This document shows, in pieces, positions 39,201 through 48,792 of a stretch of DNA of 64,000 nucleotides. Location of the stretch: contig NC_079505.1 in NCBI RefSeq assembly GCF_030052815.1, positions 65,873,899-65,937,898 on the forward strand, read 5' to 3'. Every line of letters begins with the position of its first letter. The stretch's first letter is position 1. Under the pieces are notes generated by a model. It saw only the letters and a program-made list of their open reading frames with translations. It had not been told where the DNA came from and did no database searches. Source of the stretch: Hevea brasiliensis (taxonomy: Eukaryota; Streptophyta; Magnoliopsida; Malpighiales; Euphorbiaceae). A program made the translations under genes and the position numbers.

Positions 39201-39542
39201 AAAATTTCTAAGCCTTTTCTTGGCATTCTAATGCCATAGAAACCTCAATGACTCTTCTCTGGAGTCCCAAAAATTATTTCATGAATTTTCTTCTGGGTTT
39301 AGGGCTCTTAGCTGCGAAGACCGCAACTTCCCACTGGGTTACCCATCGCTAGGGCACCAGCTCATTTAACTGGGTTGTATTTTATTTCTAAAATTTTTTT
39401 AAAAATTTTTCTTATTGTTATTTGAGTTATTTATGACTCTTCACTCTAGTCTAAATATTTTTCTAGAAGTTCTAGCTGTCCGGACCGACACCAGTCACCT
39501 GAACAGTAGAATGTACAGAATGGCTACAGTGAGGGTGTTACA
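36224..39542 (-). mobile_element. 5' LTR of element G
   Basis: Plus-strand ends TGTGACACCCC and GGGTGTTACA, followed by the duplicated GATGC. Its sequence parallels 31435-34784. Confidence 0.92.
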
Positions 39543-39547
39543 GATGC

Positions 39548-40179
39548 CATAATGAATGTCCTAGCCCTTATTTATGCTTGCTCTACCTCCTTAAGTTGTG
39601 GTGGAGAATGCACCTCTAACATGTGGCTAAGATTGCACCTCTAGCATGTGGTGGAGTTGTTGCCTTAAATCTGTGGTGGAGATTGACTCTCTTCCACCTC
39701 TTTAAATATGTGGTTGAGATTCAATTTCTAAAATTTCCCTAAGCTAGATATTTTAATGAAAGTCGCTGGTTCTAAAAGATTCTACCACCTCAAGAATCAT
39801 CCAAGAAACCTCCATGGCAGTGGGGAGAACTAGGCTCTTCTAGACTTTTCTGCAAGCTACATGCATGCGCTCGCCACACGCCCATCGCTTGTCCCAATTT
39901 GGCCCATAAGTGCAACAATGCCCTAAGTGCTGTTGGAAGCTCCCAGGTGCTCCATAACACTGCTTGCCCATCCATCGCATGGCCAATGCCTTGGAGCTCT
40001 TTATTATCATCACATAAATAATAATAAGCTTACAATTTTTAGTATCCCCATCCACCAATAAAGCTATGGAGGCGATTGCCTGTGCAAGAAGGATAATCTT
40101 TTTATCTATCTGACTTACCTCTTAAGTTTTAATATATGATCCAAACATATATACACACATATGTATATGAATCGACAAA
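39548..40179. other. Unassigned sequence between element G and the copia remnant
   Basis: It contains a loose repetition of GTGGTGGAGATTG-like words (39590-39720) and a stretch with more even base composition (39780-40060). Open frames of 61 and 72 codons here have no recognisable domain. It may include the 3' LTR of the decayed copia element to the right, but I cannot find its ends. Confidence 0.4.
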
Positions 40180-40558
40180 GTAATTTAGGCACGTGAACAT
40201 CTTCATGTTCGTCTATTTTCTTGCAACTATGTCTCTAACAAAATTATATTTAATATGAATATCCTTATAGATACTTTAGTATTCTCTTAATTGTTTTTCA
40301 ATGTTGATGACCTTAATCGGATTGCTATCTACTAACCAGCTCAATGGCATAGTAGATATTAAGTGTAGTACACATTAAAGCATACATCATACTGCAAATT
40401 GTATTAGCATAAGGGACTTTTCCTATTTGTTCCCTTTTGGTAAATCAACAAATGCCAACACTTGGTTTGATTTCATAGAATCCATATTTTCTTTCATTGC
40501 CTTAGTCCATTTATCCTTAGTAGGACACATGAGGGATGCACTTATAATCACCACCACA

Positions 40559-40571
40559 CCCCCCCCCCCTC
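40559..40571. repeat. Poly-C tract
   Basis: An uninterrupted run of about 11-12 C residues within the decayed copia remnant. It may be a length-variable site. Confidence 0.8.
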
Positions 40572-40856
40572 TGCTTTTTTATCTTATGGAGTAACTATAA
40601 ATGTTTCTCCTTCAATCTTAAAATGATGATGGGGAACAAGCGTATGACTCAATCATTATGGTTGAGATTAATAATTGACTCATTAACATTTATATTACTC
40701 CCACTAGGACTAGCACTATACGACGGATTCGCTATAGGTTGTATTTCAATGGCAATTGAAAATTTATTTCATTGTCAATTGAAAAATTCATACTTGGAAA
40801 AGAATTCATTTAAGGTTGTGGCAGAAGAAGTCTGATCCGCAATTTTATATAAAGAT

Positions 40857-43623
40857 TGTCACACCTTACCCCTCTGTAAGGCATAACATGATCCCGTAGA
40901 ATACCTAGTGAACTACCGAACTTCACCTACCGATAACTCATTAAGTACACTACAAGGGATTTTAAAACCATTTTCTTACATTTTGGAAGTGGTGAGCATT
41001 TTAGTATGAATTAAATATATTTAATTGAAGTTTCAAAACTAGAAAAAATTCATTTAATTGAAGTTTCAAAACTAGAAAAAAAAATTTTCCATTTTTATTT
41101 GTCTGCAATTTTTGAAAAAATTTCGGTAGAGTGTCATCTGTATTTTGAGAAAATAGTTCTTCAAAAACTTATAAAACACTTCCAATAATTGTTTTCACAA
41201 TTCCCAACCATCAAAATGACTCAGTTCAACATAATTTAAATCAATTCCACAATTCAATCAAAGTTTGTCATCTCACAATATTTCATAATTTCATTCACAT
41301 TTCATTTAAAATTTAATTTACATATACAGGTCTTAATTTACAAAAAGAAAATCCAAAATAATATTATTACAATTTACTGTACAACTGCTCAACTTTACAT
41401 TAATACATATGATATTACAATATCTACATCAAAATAACTACAAGGGTATAAATAAATACCCGCATCAAATAGGTCAATGTAGTCCTCTATCTCAATAGCA
41501 GCTCACTCTGCTACTTTCTCTTTGCCTTTATCTGCGACAGCAAAATAAGTTATTGCTAAGTATAAAAATACTCAATGGTGCACAATAAAAATTCAAAATG
41601 CAGTACATAAAACATTCATTGATAAATCATAATTTAAATATTTCACAAATTATCAAAACTCATTATAGCACAATTTTGGTCAAATAATTTAATAAAAACA
41701 GTGTTGCCAATTCATACACAACTTAAGCCATGATACAAAATTTTCGATCAATGCCGCATTGTACACCACGACAAAGCAATCTACAACCCTACTAATCGAA
41801 ATCAATGAGGGAGGTGGCTAGCTAGCTAATGAGTACTCATCCGATCTACAACCTCAACTGGTAAGCCAAAGAGGGAGGAAAATAAATGATCTCAACCCCA
41901 TAAATGGAGGAGGAATAATGTGGTACTATCATGCTAAGTGTGAACATAAAATCAATTCAAAAAAAGTACTCAAATAATTTAGGAAAGATCCCAAACAATT
42001 TCTAAAGTTATTTTTACAATCACAAAATGGCAACATAATTTATAAATAATACAATGTTTCCTTAAAGCATAACAAGTCAAATTTTCACTTAGAAAATAAT
42101 TACATAATTTATTGTGCACAAACCTGACGTGAGTCGTCTCTAAGCCTTGACTCAGTTCCTTAGATTTTTTGGGTCTTTTTTAGCTAAAACACACAATTGA
42201 CAGTGTTTCAGTATCTTGTTTCACAATATCCAATAATTAAATTCTTATATGCTCAATTATTGCCCCAATATGCTTAAACTTATGTTCTTGAAAATTTTCA
42301 TGTCGGGGTTACTATTCAAGTCAATTTATTAACTTTCTAATGCTTAATAGGTATGCAAAACCAATTATACCCACATACCACATTTTGATTACCAATTTTG
42401 TTGGTTTTAATTGTTCCTTCAAATTTTAGGTCTCCTAAGTACAAATTTCAATTTTCTAGATTTGATGTTCTGTTTTATACTGTTCCATTGATCATGTTTC
42501 TGTGGAAATTTAGCTAAGTTTTCTTCATTGAAGTTGTTCCTTATTGTCTTAAATTTATTTTCCTTTTTGAATCACTCCATTTTGAGTTTTGTAGCCTAAG
42601 TTATAGCCATTTGAACATGGCTGGCCGGATTTGGTTTTACCCAGAATTCTGGGCAAATTCTAGATAAAATTCTATTTTTATGGGTTGATTGTAGGTGATT
42701 TTTTGGATAGTTTATGGTCAAATTTTGGATTTTTTTTCTTCATGAAAGTTGTAGGGCTATGTCTCAGCTTTCTACTGGTAAAATTTCAGGTTATTTGGAC
42801 CTTCCTAGACCAAGTTATGGTCATTTACGTAACTACTATTCATTTGGTCATTTTTGTACAGGTTAGTTTGCCAATTCCGGATTTGGCCTAATTGTTCACT
42901 AAGTTATGGTCACTTTCTGGGCATAATTCCTAAATGAAAAATGTGTCATTTTGTGTCTAGTTTCATTCCCAATTAGTCTCACACCAATTGGGTTGGTAAA
43001 TTTTCAATTTGGTCACTAAAAGAGACCTAGGTCATGCTGCCTGCAGATTGACCCTCTCCAATCTGAATTTAAACTTGTTTCCAACAATTCATACACACCA
43101 CAAATGGTCACAATTGACCATTTCTCATTTCAAATAAGTTCAATAACATCATTTGGCTAATTCTCAAATTTTTCTTTAATTTTTTAAATGCTCAAAACCC
43201 TAGCTACACACAAAGCTCAATCTAATCAATTTAAAGTGTATATTCATATTCTACATACCTAATTCACCTCAAATAGTAATTCAAAACAATCAAACTCATT
43301 CATAACAAATCCTAACCCTAGCTAGACGAATTTCACATTTGGTCCTCCAACAAATATTTTCTTTTGATTTTGAGTTAAACTCTAAGTTACTTGAGCTAAA
43401 CGCACAAATAAGAAACCAAAATTTCAAAGTAAATTGCTTACCTCCACTTGAACTTCACTCAACCAATTTCTTCTCTTTTTCCTTCTTTCTTTCTTGCTCA
43501 AGCTTCTTCTCAAGGTTTAATAACAACTTTTCTTTAAGAGAAGTAAGGGATTTAGGGTTAAATTTAGGGTTTAGAAAGCTTGACATTAAGCTTTCATGGT
43601 GGAAATTTGAGAGAGAATTAGGG

Positions 43624-43662
<39 letters not shown>

Positions 43663-44355
43663 ACAGAAATGGAAGAAGATGGGTCCTTTTATTTTAATTT
43701 TTTTTTTCATTTTATGTGTATTTATGCAAAATTTGACTTAGTCAAATTGATTAATTAAATTAAAATTAATTTTGATGTCATATCTTATGTCATTTGGTGA
43801 TGTCATTATTCAAAATTTCTTTTCTTTTTCTTTTTTCTTTATTTTTTTATTAGTTCTTTAATTTAATTCTTGATCCCGAAATTTTCTTTTCTCCAATTTT
43901 ATTGGACAGTTAGGTCAGGAGTCAGCTCTAAGGGTGAATTGACCAAATTGCCCCTCACCGGTTCGATCCGATTTGTAAGTTATTCAATATTTCTTTCGGA
44001 TCCCTGACCTAATTATTTGACCTGCTTAACAATTCTTTTCGTGATTTTCTCTTTTCCACTATGTTCACAATAGTCCTAAGGACCGCAGCGTCACATTTTA
44101 CGATTCGAAATTTGAGTTTAGATCGACCTCATAGTCCTTCCCGAAAAAGTCACCCATCGCTGTGACTCCCAGCTCATTTAACTTCTTGTGTTCTGTTTTT
44201 CTTCTTCGTACTTAAATATTTGACAATTACTAATTATTTGTATTCAGGGCTTATTTAAGTGTCTTAGACGTGGTTCTACTTCTATTAATTGTCCAGATCG
44301 ACACCGGTCACCGGAACATTGAAATATACCAGGCTATACAAATAGGAGTGTTACA
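40857..44355 (-). mobile_element. Solo LTR H of the element C family
   Basis: A 3499-bp sequence whose plus-strand left end (TGTCACACCTTAC) is the reverse complement of the C LTR end, and whose right end (AGGAGTGTTACA) is the reverse complement of the C LTR start. Flanks are AAGAT (40852-40856) and GAGAT (44356-44360), a 5-bp target duplication with one mismatch. No interior or second LTR is present, so it formed by LTR-LTR recombination. It is more diverged from C than the two C LTRs are from each other. It includes a GA microsatellite. Confidence 0.88.
43624..43660. repeat. (GA)n microsatellite in solo LTR H
   Basis: A run of GA dinucleotides of roughly 37 bp inside the CT/GA-rich putative leader region of the LTR. 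The 139-codon open frame across it is low complexity and not supported as a gene. Confidence 0.9.
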
Positions 44356-44735
44356 GAGATAGCTCTTGACCTATCTCGCCTTGTCGAGAAAAATCATTCT
44401 TTAAGAATGTCACACATCGTGATTCAAATTCAGTTACCATATCACTATCTTGTTCACTTATAAATACATGTCCTTTTGATTGATCTGAGTATCTTATTAA
44501 CGTACATTTCCTTCCCCTTTAACTTAATTTTCCATATTTATCGGAAGGATTGTTAACAAAAATCATCACACCCCCAAGGTTTAAAAAAACTCTAAAGTTT
44601 GGGTTTTCTAGTAACTCATACAAAGTTGTAGTAACTAATTTAGATGAAACTCGGTTAAGAACAAATGTAGTGGTAAGCTATATATCACCCAATAGGTAAT
44701 ATTAACAGTCTCTAACTCTTTTAGGACATATTGAA

Positions 44736-47325
44736 TTTTCATATTCATATATAAATATAAACTAATATAAGACAATATGCAATAAAGCTTAAATTCGTAT
44801 ATATTAAAATCTTGTGCAATAATTAATTATGCCAACACTTATTTCACAGTAGATTAGAAGCGAAAATTTACTACATTTTCAATCATCATCTAAGATTCTA
44901 ATGTGCAATAAGGTTAACCTAATTAATCATGCAAGGAGCTATATTATTAAATTACTAAAATTAAATATTAAATAAATTATTATTTAATGTTTAATATTTA
45001 AATATTTAATAATACACAAATACACATATATATGTCTTATATGCATAGTTATTTATATATAAATAACTTCGTAAAGACAACTACAAAAATATATATAATA
45101 GCACAAGTGAAATAAAACAACACAAAATTCATATTCATGTCATATATATCAAATAAAAAATTTAATTTAACCTCTAATCCAAACAGAGATATAAACTTCT
45201 AAAAACAAATTGAGAAGATAAATTAATTTTCAATAATTCAATTAAAATCATCAAAATATTAATTTTAGTTTGCCCCATGTATTTTAGAAAACTTTTTTTT
45301 TTCTAAAATATAAATGAATTAAACACTTTTAATTTTATTTCCTAATCATATTATTAGAAATATTAATTCCAAAACAACTTTAGAATTAATACAATTAATC
45401 TTAATGAGATCAATCAACACTGATTTTAATTGAATTTATCAAATTAATTATAATTGCCAAAAAAAGATTGCCACTTAATCTTAGAAAACAACTTTTCCAA
45501 AAAAAAAATATTGAATTAAATAATTTCATTCAATAATTTATTTTTCAATTGTCCTTAAATATTAATTTTAGAAATTAATTGCTAAAATTAATATTGATAT
45601 ATTAAACATTTTAATTCAATACCAATAAATTAATTTGTCATTGAATTAATTCTAAAAACTAATTTCTAAAATTAATATAGAATTAAACAATCTAATTCTA
45701 ATACCAAATAATTTACATGCTATTGTATTAATACTAGAAAATAATTTTTATAGAATTAATTTAAATCAAACAATTTAGTCTATATCCCTATTTGATGAGA
45801 ATTAAAATTACAAATATGAATTAACAATTTCATTCGATTTCTAATTCATTGAGGATTAAAATCTTAATTTTATTTGAATTAAAATAATTTAACTCAAATC
45901 CTAATTGAATTAAAATTAAATTTGTAATTTTATTAAGTCAAAAAGAAGGCCAAGTGGAAGGAGTGGCTTTTTTGTAATTTTGTAAAAACTTCAAGGCAAA
46001 TAGGTAGTGGCATTTGATTTTGGAGAAAAAAAAGGTCATGGCAAAACTGTAATTTTGTCGAAAGTGAGGGGCATGGCTTAAAACGCCTTCTTCTTCCTCT
46101 TTCCTCTTGGTTCTACAAAAAAATCGTATGCTCCATGAAACTAGCCACTGCCAGTGCAGTGGCAATTGCTGGCCTTGCTACTAGTCTACTAGCTTTTTTT
46201 CAGATACGACAACAAATAAAATATTTATAAAATTATTTATTTAAATTTAAATTTATTTAATATTTTTAAAATTTAAATTCATTTTAAATTTAATTAAAAT
46301 TTATTATCAACTATTCGAATTCATTCTTTATTTAATTATTATTATTAAAAAAATAAATTTATTTAATTTTATATATTTTAATTAATATTATATATTAAAA
46401 ATTATTTTAATTAATAATTTATGTTTAAAAATTTAATAATTCTATAAAATATTTAAATTTTATTTTATATATAATAAAATATATAAAAAATTATAAATAT
46501 TATTATAAAATATATATTTTATATTTAATTAAATATTTACATAAATATGTTTAATAATATATATCTAACATATAAAATTTGAATCTGTTATGAATATTAT
46601 TTTTTAAATTTAAAATTTTTTAAATTTAATTATATACTATCCAAATTCGTCTTATTAGAATTTAATTAGATATCTATAAAAATTTGACTCGTTTTCATCT
46701 CTATCTTCTTCGGCTATAGCTAGGCCAACGACAGTGCTAGCTTAAGCCAACAACCATGAATAGAACCCCAGCCCTGCGCAACGTCCCTAGATCTTGGAAT
46801 AATTCCAGATGCAGCACCACATCGATGATAAGTCTAGCCAACAGAGAATAGCATCACCGACGACATGCGCATGACAGGCACACAATAGATGGGTTGGAAA
46901 CGATCCCTTGCTTTAGTGCAATGGTTCATGAAGAGAATTTCCAAATTCATTTTCTCAAGATTTAATTTTTCTTAAGAATAAAAACTGAAAAATAAAATTT
47001 CTAGCATTAAAAAGAAAATAACAAAGATCATGAAGCTCTGGAATCAATATTTTAGAACAATTCTAGAATGCCAATATAATAAAATCCAAATCCGAAAATT
47101 AAAAAATTTATCAATTCATAACCATATTTTAACACATGCGAAATCTGAAAAATTAAAAATCAAATTTGGAAAAATAAAACCACATGTCCAAAAAAATAGG
47201 AAACCTTCATATTACATTATTTAATTCATAAATCAACACCAACATCAGTAAGAAAACATGCCATAAATAAATTACACATGTTAATTAGATTAAAAATAAG
47301 TGTTTAAACTCTGATACCAATAAAA
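44736..47325. other. AT-rich tract with a possible minus-strand copia primer site
   Basis: No gene is supported. The tract 45290-45900 repeats AATTAA-type words with TCTAATACCAAA-like segments. A piece with more even composition lies at 46690-46930. At 47311-47324 the plus strand reads CTCTGATACCAAT, the reverse complement of an initiator-Met primer site with one change (ATTGGTATCAGAG), so this stretch could be the leader of the decayed copia element. No LTR start (TG) follows directly, so this remains weak. Confidence 0.4.
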
Positions 47326-47446
47326 AAAAATTCATAAATTTAACATGTGAATTCTCATTACTCATGTTTATATATTAACTCAAATATCCATCATAATTGT
47401 TATCATAATTGTTTCATACAGTTAACCATGTAATCATATGTTTAGG

Positions 47447-47923
47447 ATAAATTTTAACCATCTCTAAACTTATATGGTAGTAACATTATTCTTTAATTTT
47501 AAAATATAACATAAAATCTCTTTAACTTTTAAATTTTACATAGTAAAATATACCTCTAACTTTCAATTATTGATTTTCTAGTTAGATGCTGACGTAAACA
47601 GATCCAACGTTGTGCTTAGTCAGTTTTTTTTTTCTTTCTTGTGCAAAGTATAAAATTATTCTCTTTGCATATGAAAAATTATTTTTTCTACAAAGAGTAG
47701 AAGGATTCAATTTACACATGTCTTGAAAGAAAAAAGAAAAATGATGACTAAGCGTTACGTTGGAGCTGTCTAGATCAATGTCTAACTGAAAAACGGTGAT
47801 CGAAAGTTAGAGGGATTTTACTGTGTAAAATTTAAAAGTTGAGAGAATTTTATATTATAATTTTAAATTGAAGGACTATAGTATTACAGCTATATAAGTT
47901 CAAGGATGATTGTTAAAATTTAT
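47447..47923. mobile_element. Foldback MITE, about 477 bp
   Basis: Two long arms are reverse complements with mismatches. The left arm begins ATAAATTTTAACCATC and includes AACTTTTAAATTTTACA; the right arm, reverse complemented, begins ATAAATTTTAACAATC and includes the same word. Arms of about 190-200 bp surround a short spacer rich in TTTTTCTT. There is no coding capacity. I see no clear target duplication, so the superfamily is not assigned. Confidence 0.8.
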
Positions 47924-48228
47924 AACACTTATTTATGATAATGAATTATATAAATAAACCATAATCTAGATATACACCTTATTTACCGAGATGAAATGAG
48001 TATTATAATAAAATTGAAAAAAAATTATGGATAATTTTTTTTCTACAAATAATTTTTTTTTCTCTCAAGTAAATTTTGCCTTTTGCAAGTTAAAATCAAA
48101 TTGTTTTATAATTCCACTTTTTTCTCATATGTTTTTTTTTCTTAATTTTTAACTTATTAATATCATTTTTTATTTTTAACTTGTTGATATAACATTCAGC
48201 ATTAAAATTTTTAATATTATAAATAATT

Positions 48229-48230
<2 letters not shown>

Positions 48231-48276
<46 letters not shown>
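48231..48276. repeat. (AT)n microsatellite
   Basis: Perfect AT dinucleotide run of 46 bp, about 0.5 kb upstream of the eIF5A start codon. Confidence 0.95.
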
Positions 48277-48280
<4 letters not shown>

Positions 48281-48704
48281 CAAAGAAATTAAAAAATATT
48301 AAGATTAAAAATTTTAAATTTTTATAAATTTTAAAATTAATTTAAATGATAAAAATATAGAATTAAAAATAATTTAAATAATAAAAGATATTTTTAAAAA
48401 TTCAATATTATTCTTTTCTATATATGATAAATAGATATAGGTTATATATAAAATATAGATTATAGATATTTGAATATTTTTCTATAGAATATGTCAAATA
48501 AACGTTTTAAGTAATGCGTTGAAGAGATAAATTAATCTAAATATTTTTTATTTTTTATTTTTTATTTTTGAAAAAAGGCAGCTAAACTCAAGGCATGAAT
48601 GAACGGGCGAGATGAGAGATGTGATTCAGATTAACCATGATTAGAGAAAACGATGATTGATGATAATGGTGATGATGAGATGATCCTATAATTCTCAAAG
48701 CTTT

Positions 48705-48792
48705 TGCATAAAATAGGAAGTGAACGCCTTCAACAACTCATTCTCTTCCAGTTCTCAGGAGAGACAGATTGAAAACAAACCCTAGGAAAAAA
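48705..48792 (+). promoter_or_regulatory. Proximal promoter and 5' UTR of eIF5A
   Basis: A TATA-like CATAAAATAG lies at 48708-48717, about 80 bp before the ATG, consistent with a transcription start near 48740. The leader contains AAACCCTAG at 48777-48785, a telo-box-like motif common near the starts of plant genes for translation components. Start and TATA are inferred from position only. Confidence 0.5.

Larger units (their letters stand above)
31435..39542 (-). mobile_element. Gag-only LTR retrotransposon derivative G
   Basis: A complete 8108-bp insertion flanked by GATGC (31430-31434 and 39543-39547). On the minus strand it reads from the 5' LTR (39542-36224, 3319 bp), through a primer site resembling initiator-Met (TGGCATTAGAGC, 36218-36207) and a decayed gag, to a purine-rich tract (34797-34785) and the 3' LTR (34784-31435, 3350 bp). 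The interior is only 1439 bp. No protease, reverse transcriptase, RNase H, integrase or chromodomain is visible. LTR ends (TGTAACACCCTC and GGGTGTCACA) and an internal block resemble the C/H family, so it probably depended on a Tekay-like partner. Confidence 0.92.
40180..44735 (-). pseudogene. Highly decayed Ty1/copia pol, split by solo LTR H
   Basis: Read on the minus strand in broken frames. At 44735-44356 there is the C-terminal part of integrase (a SDKYGKL then IRYSDQSKGHVFI stretch, followed by SRCVTFLKNDFS). H interrupts at 44355-40857. Beyond it lie the start of reverse transcriptase (DKWTKAMKENMDSMKSNQV near 40490) and, without the catalytic middle, its C-terminal end (YANTICSMMYALM then VSRYQSNP near 40360) and KRILKYL near 40270. 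The catalytic YVDD region is missing between about 40440 and 40410, an internal deletion of several hundred base pairs relative to normal copia. Many stops and frameshifts make this the oldest-looking element here. Confidence 0.75.

Noticed and set aside
39790..40058. Minus-strand open frames of 61 and 72 codons with even base composition
   Set aside because: They overlap in different frames and I see no domain, splice context or homologous copy in the window.
43339..43758. 139-codon open frame
   Set aside because: It covers a GA microsatellite and AT-rich LTR H sequence; the translation is low complexity.
45938..46165. 75-codon minus-strand open frame
   Set aside because: It sits in AT-rich sequence between copia remnants, with no recognisable motif and no adjacent splice signals.
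47311..47324. Primer site marking a complete copia element to its left
   Set aside because: The match to an initiator-Met primer site is good, but no LTR starts next to it and no gag can be read to its left, so only a weak note was kept.
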